Source: UBA830 sp038146925
Lineage (GTDB): Bacteria; Pseudomonadota; Alphaproteobacteria; MPNO01; UBA830
NCBI GenBank assembly: GCA_038146925.1
Contig: JAYQSP010000011.1
Coordinates: forward strand, 1,240,001-1,304,000
Length of the DNA stretch: 64,000 nucleotides
Reading direction: 5' to 3'
The notes beneath the pieces were generated by a model that saw nothing but the letters and a program-made list of their open reading frames with translations, did no database searches and was not told where the DNA came from. Each line of letters begins with the position of its first letter. The first letter of the stretch is position 1. This document shows, piece by piece, positions 50,435-59,670 of this stretch. A program made the position numbers and the translations under genes.

Positions 50435-51364
50435 TCAGACCGGCATCGACTGCGTGCCGCCCACCCGGGTTGGCACGCCGTTGTCGAATTCCATATAGCG
50501 CCAGCGCCACGCGTCGCCGTCGGTATCCACGTATCCGGCGGTCTGGCCGGGGAAATGAGCCGGGACGACGATGGTGTTGCTGTCGGCCACGCTGGCAAGA
50601 ATGCGTTTCCGGCTCGTGGCGGCTTCTTCCGGCGCGGGGCAGAAACAGGTGCTCCAGTCTGGCTCCACGCATTGCAGCGCATGATGCATCATGTCGCCGG
50701 TGAAGATGGCGTGGCCGTCCTTCGATCTGAAATTGACGCAGACCTGGCCCGGCGAATGCCCGAACGCGGGCGTCAGCCAGATGCCGTCTTCCAGTTCGAA
50801 ATCGGCATCGACCAGCCTCGCCTGGCCTGCCTCGACGATCGGCAGGCAGCTGTCTTCCCAAACGGCCGAGCGGCGCTCGTCGCGTTCCACTTCGTTGGCC
50901 GCCGCTTCCCATGCCTCGTATTCGACCTTGCCGAAAATGTAGGTCGCGTTGGGAAAGGTCGGCACCCATTTGCCGTTGATCAACCGCGTGTTCCATCCGC
51001 AGTGATCGACATGCAGATGAGTGCAGAAAACGTAGTCGATATCTTCGAAGCGAAGCCCGTGCGCGGCGAAGCCGTCGAGCCATGGCTGCTTCGGAAAATC
51101 CAGCGCTGGGCCGCGCAGCGGTTTGTGTTCGCCCACGCAGGTATCGATCAGAATATTGTGTTTTGGCGTGCGCACCACGAAGGTCTGATAAGTGATGACC
51201 AGCAGGTCCTGTTTGGCGTCGTAGACTTCCGGCGCCATGGTTTTCAGGTGGGCGAGGGCGGTAGCCTGGTCGGCGCTCGGGAACATGATCGACGGCGCAC
51301 GCCAGGGACCGTCGCGTTCGATGAAGCTGGATACGAGGATATCGCCTACGTGAAAGGGCCGCAT
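50435..51364 (-). CDS. MBL-fold metallo-hydrolase
   Basis: 309 aa from ATG 51364. It carries the HxHxDH site in CTHLHVDHCGWN, the third histidine in PAFGHSPGQVCV, and FTGDMMHHALQCVEPDWSTC; it is a close relative of the gene at 42181-43074, which shares MHHALQC, EP, W and CFC. The open frame continues far upstream on this strand, but that part is antisense to the amidohydrolase at 51467 and is not coding. The substrate is unknown; two paralogues plus a fragment suggest a family expanded in this genome. Confidence 0.86.
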   Translation of the reverse strand: MRPFHVGDILVSSFIERDGPWRAPSIMFPSADQATALAHLKTMAPEVYDAKQDLLVITYQTFVVRTPKHNILIDTCVGEHKPLRGPALDFPKQPWLDGFAAHGLRFEDIDYVFCTHLHVDHCGWNTRLINGKWVPTFPNATYIFGKVEYEAWEAAANEVERDERRSAVWEDSCLPIVEAGQARLVDADFELEDGIWLTPAFGHSPGQVCVNFRSKDGHAIFTGDMMHHALQCVEPDWSTCFCPAPEEAATSRKRILASVADSNTIVVPAHFPGQTAGYVDTDGDAWRWRYMEFDNGVPTRVGGTQSMPV

Positions 51365-51466
51365 GAACTGAACTCCCAATTGTTTCCGGCAGGATAGCGT
51401 CGTCGATGCGGTCTGGCGATATGCTGGCGGGGCGGGTAGCATGATCGCAATCACGGAGGAAAGATC

Positions 51467-52687
51467 ATGGACACAGGCCTCGAACCCACCCGCGAAATTC
51501 CGGTCAAGGAAATCACCACCCAGACCGACACGCGCGACATTCTCGCCCACTGCAAGTTCCAGGGGGAGAAGAACAATTTCGACCAGATGGTCATCGTCGA
51601 TACCGACGCGCATCACATGGAGATCGAGTCCTGGCGCGACATCTGCGAATACATAGAGGACGAGGTCCAGCGACAGATGGCGCTGGATCACCTGGTCAAC
51701 CGGACCGGGAGCCCGCCCTACGGTCTGAACGGCGATCTGGCGCTGCGGTATCAGGATATCGGAGGCCGCGTGCCGCACCAGGCGAAGCTGGGCGAACCGG
51801 TCGACGATACGTCGGTCCATCGCGACGTGACGCTGATCCGCCGCGCGATCGACTCGTTTCACCTGGACTACATGGTCGTTTTCCCGACCCCGATGCTGAA
51901 CCTCGGCATGCATCCGCAGTTCGACATGGAGGCGCTGCTGGGCCGCGCCTACGACATGTGGTTCTGCGAGAACATCCTGCCGATGGACCCGAAGATGAAG
52001 ACGATGCTCTTCCTGCCGTTCAACGATCCCAAGGCGGCGTTGCAGACGGTGCTGGATCTGGGCGACCATCCCGACGTTGTGGGCTTCATGATCACGTCCG
52101 TCCGCCACAAGCCGATTCATCATAACGACTACATGCCGCTCTACCGCGCGATCGAGGAAACCGGCAAGCCGCTCGGCTTCCACGCGGGTTACAACTGGGC
52201 TGACCCGTCCATGGCGCAGATCAACCGCTTCGGCACCATGCATGCGTTGTCTTTCGTGTGGTGCAACGTGGTTCATATGAGCAACTGGGTCATGAACGGG
52301 CTTCCGGAACGTTTCCCCGGCCTTGACGTTATCTGGATCGAGTCCGGACTCGCCTGGGTCACCTGGCTGATGCAGCGGCTCGACCACACCTATCTGATGC
52401 GCTCGTCCGAAGCGCCGATGCTGAAGAAGCCGCCGAGCGAGTACATGTCCGAGATGTTCTACACCTGTCAGCCGATGGAGACCGATCATCGCGAAGCGCT
52501 GGAAGTGACTCTCAAGATGATCAACGCCAAGGATCGGTTGCTCTATGCGTCCGACTGGCCCCACTGGGACTTCGATGCGCCGAGCGTCATCTGGGACCTG
52601 CCCATGCTGGACGACGAGGCCAAGAAAAATATCCTCGGCGAGAACGCGCTGAAGCTGTTCGGTCTGGAGCGCCCCGCAGGGAAATAG
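51467..52687 (+). CDS. amidohydrolase family protein (ACMSD-type barrel)
   Basis: 406 aa. Conserved elements: DQMVIVDTDAHHMEIESW (metal histidines), GFMITSVRHKPIHHND, GFHAGYNWADPSM, and the closing LYASDWPHWDFDAPSVIW. It is related to the amidohydrolase at 22117 but longer. The ribosome-binding site GGAGGAAAG is 6 nt before ATG. It converges on the EamA exporter with no gap (stop and stop adjacent). Probably a decarboxylase or hydrolase of an aromatic or ring-opened acid; no more can be said. Confidence 0.83.
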   Translation: MDTGLEPTREIPVKEITTQTDTRDILAHCKFQGEKNNFDQMVIVDTDAHHMEIESWRDICEYIEDEVQRQMALDHLVNRTGSPPYGLNGDLALRYQDIGGRVPHQAKLGEPVDDTSVHRDVTLIRRAIDSFHLDYMVVFPTPMLNLGMHPQFDMEALLGRAYDMWFCENILPMDPKMKTMLFLPFNDPKAALQTVLDLGDHPDVVGFMITSVRHKPIHHNDYMPLYRAIEETGKPLGFHAGYNWADPSMAQINRFGTMHALSFVWCNVVHMSNWVMNGLPERFPGLDVIWIESGLAWVTWLMQRLDHTYLMRSSEAPMLKKPPSEYMSEMFYTCQPMETDHREALEVTLKMINAKDRLLYASDWPHWDFDAPSVIWDLPMLDDEAKKNILGENALKLFGLERPAGK

Positions 52688-53596
52688 TCAGCCGGAGCCG
52701 TCGTCGGGCGCCTCTTTCCGTTTCCGGTTCTCCGTATGGGCGATCCACAGGCCCGAGGCGAAGATCATGGCGCCGCCGATCCAGACGAAGACGTCGGGCA
52801 CTTCGCCGAACAGGAAATAGCCGAAGATCGCGACCCAGATCAGCCGGACGAAGTCGATCGGCATCACCACGTTGGTCGGTGCCTGCTTCAGGGCGTGGTT
52901 CAGCAGCAGATGGCCCGCCGACCCGCAGATGCCGACCAGCAGCAGCCATCCTAGCTGCTCCCAGGTCGGCCATTCCCACACGAACAGCGCCGGCACAAGC
53001 GAGATCGGGATCAGCAGCAGCACCATGTAGGTGGTGATCGTCAACGCGGAATCGGTCCGACCCAGATCCTTGATGATCATGACCGCGCTGCCCCATAGCA
53101 GAGCCGCGCCGACCGCCAGCAGGGCGCCGACATTGACGGCTTCGAACCCGGGGCGGAGGATGACCACCGTACCGGCAAAACCGATTGAGATCGCCACCCA
53201 GCGCGACATGCCGACCCCCTCCTTGAAGATGAAGATCGCCAGCACGGTGGCAAAGATCGGCGCCGAGAACGTCAGCGCCGCGACCTCGGCCAGCGGCGTG
53301 ATCGACAGCGCGTAGAAAAACATCGCCATCGACGCAAAGTTGATGGTGACGCGCAGCGCATGGGTACCGATCCGGGTCGTTTTCAGCGGCGCCAGCCCGT
53401 GCCGCAGGAACAGCGGCATCAGCGCGACGAGCCCGAACAGGTTGCGGAAGAACACGATGATGAACGTATCGACGTCGCCGCTGACATGCTTGATCGTGGT
53501 GTGCATGCCGGAGAAGGCGAGGGTGGATGCGATCATCAGCGCGATGCCGCGCAGCCGTCCGTAGTTCGGATCGTGGAGGAACGCCTGAAAGGCCAA
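52688..53596 (-). CDS. EamA/DMT-family transporter
   Basis: 302 aa if TTG 53596 is used, 6 nt after the upstream gene's stop; ATG 53536 is an alternative but would remove most of the first helix. Ten membrane segments in two EamA repeats are visible (IALMIASTLAFSGM ..., LLAVGAALLWGSAVMIIK ...). It should export or import a metabolite. It follows directly after an acyl-CoA dehydrogenase on the same strand, with which it is probably co-transcribed. Substrate unknown. Confidence 0.83.
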   Translation of the reverse strand: MAFQAFLHDPNYGRLRGIALMIASTLAFSGMHTTIKHVSGDVDTFIIVFFRNLFGLVALMPLFLRHGLAPLKTTRIGTHALRVTINFASMAMFFYALSITPLAEVAALTFSAPIFATVLAIFIFKEGVGMSRWVAISIGFAGTVVILRPGFEAVNVGALLAVGAALLWGSAVMIIKDLGRTDSALTITTYMVLLLIPISLVPALFVWEWPTWEQLGWLLLVGICGSAGHLLLNHALKQAPTNVVMPIDFVRLIWVAIFGYFLFGEVPDVFVWIGGAMIFASGLWIAHTENRKRKEAPDDGSG

Positions 53597-53601
53597 GCGC
53601 G

Positions 53602-54759
53602 TCAGCCGTACTGGTTCAGCACGTGGCGCTGCAACGCATGTTTCAGGATTTCCTCGGGACCTTCGGTGATCATGAACGACCGCGCGTCGCGCCACAGTTT
53701 TTCGATCGGGAAGTCGGTGGTCAGCCCGACGCCGCCATGCATCTGCATGCAGCGGTCCGTCGCTTCAAACGCCTTGCGGTCGCCGATGTATTTGCACATG
53801 TAGGATTCCCAGCGGATGTCCTCGCCGGCGTCGTATTTGGACGCCGCGGAATAGACCATCAATCTCATCTGGTGCAGGTCGGCGAAGGTGTCGACCAGCA
53901 TCCACTGAATGGCCTGGCGGTCGGCCAGCGGCTTGCCGAACGTCACCCGGTCCTTGGCGTAGGAGGCGCCGAGTTCGAGGCAGCGCTCCATGGTGCCGAT
54001 ACCGATCGCGCCGTGACGGATGCGGCCCATGGTGATCCAGGTCTGCGCCATGCGGAAGCCGTCGCCCTCCTTGCCGACCAGATTGGAGACCGGCACGCGG
54101 ACATCGTCGAAGGCCATCTCGCAGGGCTGGTCGTCCATCATGGTCTGCTGCTTGCGCAGGATCTTTACGCCGGGCGTGTCGGCGTCCACGATGATGCAGG
54201 AAATGCCGCCGCGCGTGCCTTTCTCGGGATCGGTGACGCAGATCACCTGGAAGAAATCGGCGGTATCGGCGCCGGTGATGAAACGCTTGTTGCCGTTGAT
54301 CACATATTCGTCGCCGTCGCGCACGGCGGTGGTTTTCATGCCCGCCGGGTCGCCGCCCGCGTCCGGTTCGGTCTGGGCGAAGCCGGGTTTGAGTTTTCCC
54401 TCGATGCAGGGCTTCAGATATTTTTCAGTCTGTTCCTCGTTGGCATAGCCGGCAAGGAGGGGGCTGACATCGGGCCCGAAGATCCATTTCTTGCGCCGGG
54501 GAAAGGCGATGGTGCGGCCCGTTTCTTCCCAGATGATGGCGCGGGCCAGCAGTCCCATGCCGAGCCCGCCGAGGCTTTCCGGCACGTCGACGCCCCAGAT
54601 TCCGAGCTCCTGCGCGCGGGCTTCCAGTTTCTCGCGGATCTCCGGCACCATCTCGGGACCGTCATAGGCTTCGCGCTCGATCGGAATGACCTCGTTGTCG
54701 ATAAACCGCCGAAGGGTTTCCTTCAGCATGCGCAGTTCCTCGGGGAGCTGGTAGTCCAT
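53602..54759 (-). CDS. acyl-CoA dehydrogenase
   Basis: 385 aa from ATG 54759. N-terminal helical domain (ELRMLKETLRRFIDNEVIPI), the middle beta domain with FAQTEPDAGGDPAGMKTTAV and RFITGADTADFFQVIC, then the C-terminal domain with QMHGGVGLTTDFPIEKLWRD. The enzyme oxidises an acyl-CoA to the enoyl-CoA with FAD and passes electrons to ETF. It would fit with the enoyl-CoA hydratase activity found elsewhere in the window. First gene of a unit with the EamA transporter. Confidence 0.88.
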   Translation of the reverse strand: MDYQLPEELRMLKETLRRFIDNEVIPIEREAYDGPEMVPEIREKLEARAQELGIWGVDVPESLGGLGMGLLARAIIWEETGRTIAFPRRKKWIFGPDVSPLLAGYANEEQTEKYLKPCIEGKLKPGFAQTEPDAGGDPAGMKTTAVRDGDEYVINGNKRFITGADTADFFQVICVTDPEKGTRGGISCIIVDADTPGVKILRKQQTMMDDQPCEMAFDDVRVPVSNLVGKEGDGFRMAQTWITMGRIRHGAIGIGTMERCLELGASYAKDRVTFGKPLADRQAIQWMLVDTFADLHQMRLMVYSAASKYDAGEDIRWESYMCKYIGDRKAFEATDRCMQMHGGVGLTTDFPIEKLWRDARSFMITEGPEEILKHALQRHVLNQYG

Positions 54760-54893
54760 GGGTATCCTCATCCCTTGTTCGATGCGAATGATGGCCGATC
54801 GTCAATTGGCTGTCCATCGCACCACCGTGTTTTGCCATGCTTTCAAAACACCCTATTATGACGCCACGCATTTTTCACACGAGGAACGGCATC

Positions 54894-55868
54894 ATGGGGA
54901 TGGTCATCGACGGCGAATGGATCGACGACGACGCGAAGTATCGCAATCCGACCGGCGGCGCATTCGTCCGCGCCGAATCTGTCTGGCGCGATACGATCAC
55001 AGCCGACGGTTCGTCCGGCTTCAAGGCCGAACCGGGACGGTACCACCTGTTCCTGGCACCGTCCTGCCCATGGGCCCACCGCACCCAGATCGTCCGCCGC
55101 CTGAAAGGGCTGGAAAACGTCATCTCCGCCACGCTTTCCGACAAACCGCGGATACGCAGCTGGGCCTACACGCAGGGCATCGACGATATCCAGCCGGGCG
55201 AGAGCGGCATCCTCGAACTGCACGAGGTCTATATCAGGGCCGATCCCAAATATACCGGACGCGTTACCGTGCCGACCCTGTGGGACCGCGAGAAAAAGAC
55301 CATCGTCAACAACGAATCCTCCGAAATCATTCGTATGCTCAATACCGAGTTCGACGAGTGGGCGGAAAACGACCTGCCGGATCTCTATCCGGAAGCGCAT
55401 CGTGCCCGCATAGACGAGCTCAACGACCGCATCTACGAGACGGTCAACAACGGCGTCTACCGCTGCGGGTTCGCCAAGACCCAGGAAGCCTACGAGGAAT
55501 ATATCGGCCCCATGTTCGAGACCTTCGATTTCCTCGAAGCGCTCCTCTCAAAGCAGCGCTATCTGGTCGCCGACTATCCGACCGAGGCGGACTGGCGGCT
55601 GTTCGCGACGCTGATCCGTTTCGACTTCGTCTATTTCAGCCACTTCAAATGCAACATCCGGCGCATCCAGGACTATCCCAATCTCTGGAACTACACGCTC
55701 GACCTCTACCAGACCCCGGGCGTGGCCGACGTGGTCGACATCGCCGGCATCAAGAAGGGGTATTACGGCGGCATGTCCGACGTGAACCCGTCAGGCGTGG
55801 TGCCGGCCGGCCCGGTCATTGACCTGATGGCGGCTCATAATCGGGATCGTATAGCTCGGGCGGCCTGA
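54894..55868 (+). CDS. Xi-class glutathione S-transferase (glutathionyl-hydroquinone reductase)
   Basis: 324 aa from ATG 54894, GAGGAACGG upstream; ATG 54837 in frame has no ribosome-binding site. The Xi-class signature APSCPWAHRTQIVRRLKGLE holds the catalytic cysteine, and the later VPTLWDREKKTIVNNESSEI and C-terminal KCNIRRIQDYPNLWNYTLDL are typical. These enzymes reduce glutathionyl-(hydro)quinones with GSH, releasing GSSG, often in degradation of aromatic compounds. The last 53 nt overlap, antisense, the end of the gene at 55816. Confidence 0.88.
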   Translation: MGMVIDGEWIDDDAKYRNPTGGAFVRAESVWRDTITADGSSGFKAEPGRYHLFLAPSCPWAHRTQIVRRLKGLENVISATLSDKPRIRSWAYTQGIDDIQPGESGILELHEVYIRADPKYTGRVTVPTLWDREKKTIVNNESSEIIRMLNTEFDEWAENDLPDLYPEAHRARIDELNDRIYETVNNGVYRCGFAKTQEAYEEYIGPMFETFDFLEALLSKQRYLVADYPTEADWRLFATLIRFDFVYFSHFKCNIRRIQDYPNLWNYTLDLYQTPGVADVVDIAGIKKGYYGGMSDVNPSGVVPAGPVIDLMAAHNRDRIARAA

Positions 55869-56154
55869 ACCGGGGCAGGGTACTGTCGCGGTACGTCAGC
55901 TCCTCGAATCTCGCAATCTGTTCAGTCATGTCGCGGATGAATGCGTTCATCGCTCGTCGGCGGGCTTTCGCTTTTGCCCGGTAGAAACCGTCCTTTAAGG
56001 CGTTCCGGTTGCCGGCAGGCGCTCCCGACCCGCCCCCGCCATGCATCCGGCAGCGACCGGTTTGTCTGACCGCAAGGCCCTGGCACGGTATACCCACCCG
56101 CGTTCGCGCGCCGCATCTGACGGTACCCGCGAACGGGTTCGGATTCTTAGGCAT
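55816..56154 (-). CDS. HGG-motif small basic protein
   Basis: 112 aa with an AAAGGAGTAATTG ribosome-binding site. The N-terminal part has four cysteines and the family motif RCRMHGGGGSGAPAGNRNAL; this combination is widespread in alphaproteobacteria and phages, often near integrases, and may bind metal and nucleic acid, but the function is unknown. A basic helix (KAKARRRAMNAF) follows. The gene is convergent with the glutathione transferase and overlaps its 3' end by 53 nt. Possibly acquired DNA. Confidence 0.65.
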   Translation of the reverse strand: MPKNPNPFAGTVRCGARTRVGIPCQGLAVRQTGRCRMHGGGGSGAPAGNRNALKDGFYRAKAKARRRAMNAFIRDMTEQIARFEELTYRDSTLPRFRPPELYDPDYEPPSGQ

Positions 56155-56454
56155 GACTCAATTACTCCTTTCCACCCCCCGCGCGACGACTTTTCAGGCC
56201 CCGCCGGGGACACGAATTTCAAAACACGAAAAACAACCCCATGCACAGGACGCTCCGTATTACGCGTTCCGGGATACCCGGGGTATTGGTTGTGAGCCGG
56301 TTTTCATGTAGGCGAGCGTTAAACCGCGCTCGATTCTAGTCGGCTCCTGTAATTGCTTCAGGTCGGCAATTACCCATATCACGGGAAAGAACAAAAAGCG
56401 AACTTTTGGGCGAAATAGTTACAGGATTTTTGGAAGCGATCCGTCGAGAAACCG
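56155..56454. other. intergenic stretch, about 300 nt
   Basis: No gene is convincing. It holds the promoter and ribosome-binding site of the leftward HGG gene, and the 3' flank of the M15-like gene. A short dyad GTAATTG...CAATTAC (near 56347-56373, around TGCTTCAGGTCGG) is visible and may end a transcript. Confidence 0.35.
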
Positions 56455-57123
56455 CTATCGCGGATCATCGGGATGAGGAGTATGTATATAAACCTCGTCC
56501 TGATGAGGGGCGTTGAAAGCGCGTCTCAAACGATGCTTGTCTGGCTTTACCCTGGAAAACCCGCATACCACGCGGAATGATCCCCGCCGTGGTTGTCCAT
56601 CCCCGGGCTCGATCCGCCGCCGCGGGCGTTCGTGCCACTGGATATTGACGGCACACAGCTTCGGGAAAAATTGCAAATGGGAATAGGGCAGGTGGTCGTG
56701 GATCCACCATGCCAGCGCCCGCCAGTCGGCGCCGGCGGCGTAGCGGTCGGCGAACCACGGGACGACCACGCAGGCGGTGGCGCCCATGCAGCCGTCGACG
56801 TCGCGGCGGTCCCAGATGTGGCCGGCGTAATCCTTTTCGTTGGCGGCGCAGTTCAGCTTGTTTCTGTTGCCGAAATCGTTCAGTGCGGCGGACCGAAAGC
56901 CGGAGCGGATGTTGAGCCCGCCGAAGGCATTGCGCAGGGGTTCCAACAGTTCTTCGCACAGTTTCCGTCCGGCCTCGATGGGAAGGAGCGGATCGTCGGG
57001 GATATTGGGGATGCCGTGGATCGCCGAAATTTCACTGTAGAGAAAATCGCGCAGGTAGAACGACGGCGACAGCCGCACGCGGCCGAGATCTTCCAGTCCT
57101 TTAACCGAGGCGGGCTTTCTCAC
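56455..57123 (-). CDS. conserved protein, peptidase M15-like
   Basis: 222 aa. The sequence LSPSFYLRDFLYSEISAIHG, then NIRSGFRSAALNDFGN, NYAGHIWDRRD-like AGHIWDRRDVDG and WWIHDHLPYSHLQFF resembles a D-Ala-D-Ala carboxypeptidase (M15) fold, with possible zinc ligands His and Asp. Its role is unassigned. ATG overlaps the stop of modC by 4 nt in the same direction, so it is coupled to the molybdate operon. A link between molybdate supply and this protein is not evident. The last 50 residues are basic and less ordered. Confidence 0.6.
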   Translation of the reverse strand: MRKPASVKGLEDLGRVRLSPSFYLRDFLYSEISAIHGIPNIPDDPLLPIEAGRKLCEELLEPLRNAFGGLNIRSGFRSAALNDFGNRNKLNCAANEKDYAGHIWDRRDVDGCMGATACVVVPWFADRYAAGADWRALAWWIHDHLPYSHLQFFPKLCAVNIQWHERPRRRIEPGDGQPRRGSFRVVCGFSRVKPDKHRLRRAFNAPHQDEVYIHTPHPDDPR

Positions 57124-58211
57124 GGGTGGGCCACCGGGTGATCTATGGCGACGGCCTTGACCATGGCGAACACCTTTTTGCCGGGCGCAATCTCCAGCTC
57201 CGACAGGGATTTGCGCGTGATCTGCGACCAGATGATGGCGCCGCCCACGTCGATTGAGACATCGGTCTGCGGACGGTCGCTGTTTGACACCGAGGTGACC
57301 GTGCCTTCGAAGATGTTCAGCACGCTGACGTCCTCCGGCTTTTTCAGGGCCAGGCTGACGTCGCGGGCGCGGACGCGGAGGCGCAGGCGGCGTCCGGTCT
57401 CCAGCCCAGCCGCCGGCACCCGGAAATCGCCCCCCGCGAAGGTCAGCGTCGCGATGCCGAATTCCGCATCCGTATCGGTGACGCGCGCCGGGATGACCGT
57501 GCCGGCATCGCCGGTGCCGGTGATGCGGACGAGGTCCGGCCGGTTCATCACGTCTTCAACCGGGCCGACGGCGGCCACCCCGCCATCGGCCAGCAGTACC
57601 ATGGTGTCGGCGAGCTGCAACACCTCGTCGACCGAATGGCTGACATAGACGATGGGCAGACGGAACTGGTCCTGAATGCGGGCGATGAAGGGGATGATTT
57701 CGGCCTTGCGACCGGCGTCGAGCGAGGCGAGCGGCTCGTCCATCAGCAGGATCCGGGGCGCCGACAACAGCGCCCGGCCGATCGCGACCCGCTGGCGTTC
57801 GCCGCCCGACAGCAGATGCGTCCGCCGGTCGAGCAGGGTGCCGATGCCCAGCACGTCGATCACGTCGTCGAACGCCGGTGAGGAGCCTGTCCCGTCGCCG
57901 CGGCGCCGACGGCCGTAATCGAGATTGCGGCGTACGCTCATATGCGGAAACAGGCGGGCATCCTGGAAAACGTATCCGACGCGGCGCTGGTGGACGGGAA
58001 TGTCGATGTTCTTCGCGCTGTCGAACACGGTCTCCCCCCCGATTTCGATGCGGCCGTTCTGCGGCCGGATCAGGCCCGCCATCATCTGGACAATGCTTGT
58101 CTTGCCGGCGCCTGACTTGCCGAACAGGGCGGAAATGCCGCCGGCGCAGTCGAACCGGGCATCGACCGTGAACGCGCCGAGATTTTTGCGGATGTCGACC
58201 GAGAGGCTCAT
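57120..58211 (-). CDS. modC: molybdate ABC transporter ATP-binding protein
   Basis: 363 aa, start overlapping the modB stop by 4 nt. Walker A FGKSGAGKTSIV, ABC signature LLSGGERQRVAIGRA, Walker B ILLMDEPLASLD, and a C-terminal TOBE/MOP domain (FGIATLTFAGGDFRVPAAGL) that binds molybdate and mediates feedback. It powers molybdate import with ModB and ModA. Molybdenum would supply the CoxL-type enzyme encoded at 1313-3682 and others. Full length, all key residues present. Confidence 0.95.
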   Translation of the reverse strand: MSLSVDIRKNLGAFTVDARFDCAGGISALFGKSGAGKTSIVQMMAGLIRPQNGRIEIGGETVFDSAKNIDIPVHQRRVGYVFQDARLFPHMSVRRNLDYGRRRRGDGTGSSPAFDDVIDVLGIGTLLDRRTHLLSGGERQRVAIGRALLSAPRILLMDEPLASLDAGRKAEIIPFIARIQDQFRLPIVYVSHSVDEVLQLADTMVLLADGGVAAVGPVEDVMNRPDLVRITGTGDAGTVIPARVTDTDAEFGIATLTFAGGDFRVPAAGLETGRRLRLRVRARDVSLALKKPEDVSVLNIFEGTVTSVSNSDRPQTDVSIDVGGAIIWSQITRKSLSELEIAPGKKVFAMVKAVAIDHPVAHP

Positions 58212-58903
58212 GATCCGGCGATCCGTTTGCGGACCCGCCGCGCGATGATTTCTGCGGCGAACATGGCGCCGAAGGCAACGATCAGCGACAGGACGACGAG
58301 GCGGATGGCACCGGATTCCTCGCCCGGTATCTGCGACAGGGTATAGAGCGAGACGGGCAGGGTGGTGGTCTCGCCCGGGATGGCGGAAACGAAGGTGATG
58401 GTCGCGCCGAATTCGCCCAGCGCGCGGGCGAACGCCAGTATGACGCCGACCACAATGCCGCTGCCGGTCAGCGGGAGGGTGATCGAGAAAAAGACGTCTA
58501 TCGGCCGCGCGCCCAGGGTGCGGGCCGCCTGTTCCAGCCGCGTGTCGATCGCCTCGATCGAGAGCCGGATGGCGCGCACCATCAGCGGAAAGGCCATCAC
58601 CGCCGCGGCCACCGCCGCGCCCTGCCACGAAAACGCGACCGTGATGCCGAACGTCTCGTACATCCAGCCGCCGAGATACCCGTTGCGCCCGAGCAGCAGC
58701 AGAAGCAGATAGCCGACCACCACCGGCGGCACCACCAGCGGCACGTGGATCAGCGCGTCCAGCAGCGTCTTGCCGGGGAATTCCAGCCGGGCGAGCACCC
58801 AGGCCGTGGCGATGCCGAGCGGCAGGCTGACCCCGACGGCCCACAGAGAGACCTTTAGGCTGAGCAGCACGGCCTCGATTTCGGCGGGGGAGAGATCGAA
58901 CAT
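58208..58903 (-). CDS. modB: molybdate ABC transporter permease
   Basis: 231 aa, five or six membrane segments. It has the MetI-type coupling loop: EQAARTLGARPIDVFFSITL. The cytoplasmic LPLGIATAWVLARLEFPGKT and later FARALGEFGATITFVSAIPG are diagnostic of ModB. It lies between modA (6 nt) and modC (4-nt overlap). Confidence 0.95.
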   Translation of the reverse strand: MFDLSPAEIEAVLLSLKVSLWAVGVSLPLGIATAWVLARLEFPGKTLLDALIHVPLVVPPVVVGYLLLLLLGRNGYLGGWMYETFGITVAFSWQGAAVAAAVMAFPLMVRAIRLSIEAIDTRLEQAARTLGARPIDVFFSITLPLTGSGIVVGVILAFARALGEFGATITFVSAIPGETTTLPVSLYTLSQIPGEESGAIRLVVLSLIVAFGAMFAAEIIARRVRKRIAGS

Positions 58904-58909
58904 GGTCGG

Positions 58910-59668
58910 CTATTCCGGCACCACGAAGCCGGCGGCGCGATACAGCGCCAAGGCGTCGTCAGAAGTCAGGAATGCGAGGAACTTCCCGGCACCCGGTTGC
59001 GCGGCGGATGTCAGGACGGCTTCGTACACAATGGGCGAATGCAGATTTTTGGGGAGCGTTTCCAGAATGCGGACCTGCGGAACATGTCGGGCGTCGGTGC
59101 GGTAGACGATGCCGAGCGCCGCTTCTCCCCGTTGAACGAGGGCCAGAGCCAGGCGCACATTGCGCGTGCGCGCGGTTTTACTGCGGACGGTTTTCCAGAT
59201 GCCGAGACTGACAAGGGCTTCCCGCGCATACTGCCCGGCGGGAACATGCCGCGGATCGCCGATGGCAAGACGGGCGTTGCCGGTCAGAATTTTCGGAATA
59301 TCTGTCGCCGGGTCGACAATGTTTATCCTGCCAGTGCCCGCCGGGACGATAAGCGCCAGCCTGTTAACAAGCACGGATTTCCGGGTGTCAGTCTGCGCGA
59401 GTTTGCGTCCGATAAGGTAATCGAGCCATTTGGCATTGGCCGAGAAAAAGACGTCCACGGGCGCGCCAGCGGATATCTGGCGGGCCAAGGCGCCGCTGGA
59501 TCCGTGCACGATACGCAGGACTTTGCCCGTTTTTTGAAACCAGATGTCCTCGATCGGGCGCATCACGGCGATCGTGCTGGCGGCCGCGTAGACCGTCAGA
59601 GGGGAGGCGCCAGCGGGCGCCGGCAGACTCAGGCCGAGGAGGAGGAGTGATACGGAAATCAGTCTCAT
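58910..59668 (-). CDS. modA: molybdate-binding periplasmic protein
   Basis: 252 aa from ATG 59668, whose signal peptide MRLISVSLLLLGLSLPAPAG is obvious; a longer in-frame ATG (59743) would place a non-signal extension in front. The mature protein begins SPLTVYAAASTIAVMRPIED and has FSANAKWLDYLIGRKLAQTD and GIVYRTDARHVPQV, the usual oxyanion-site regions. It captures molybdate or tungstate for ModBC. Directly upstream of the start, with no room for a ribosome-binding site, lies the 26-bp palindrome described separately. Confidence 0.93.
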   Translation of the reverse strand: MRLISVSLLLLGLSLPAPAGASPLTVYAAASTIAVMRPIEDIWFQKTGKVLRIVHGSSGALARQISAGAPVDVFFSANAKWLDYLIGRKLAQTDTRKSVLVNRLALIVPAGTGRINIVDPATDIPKILTGNARLAIGDPRHVPAGQYAREALVSLGIWKTVRSKTARTRNVRLALALVQRGEAALGIVYRTDARHVPQVRILETLPKNLHSPIVYEAVLTSAAQPGAGKFLAFLTSDDALALYRAAGFVVPE

Positions 59669-59670
59669 AA

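Noticed and set aside
51365..52564. Upstream extension of the MBL hydrolase frame to 709 codons on the minus strand
   Set aside because: The extra part is antisense to the amidohydrolase at 51467-52687 and has arginine- and histidine-rich composition; homology starts at 51364.
53527..54861. 444-codon open frame on the plus strand
   Set aside because: It lies antisense to the acyl-CoA dehydrogenase, whose motifs are complete; long antisense frames are expected in GC-rich DNA.
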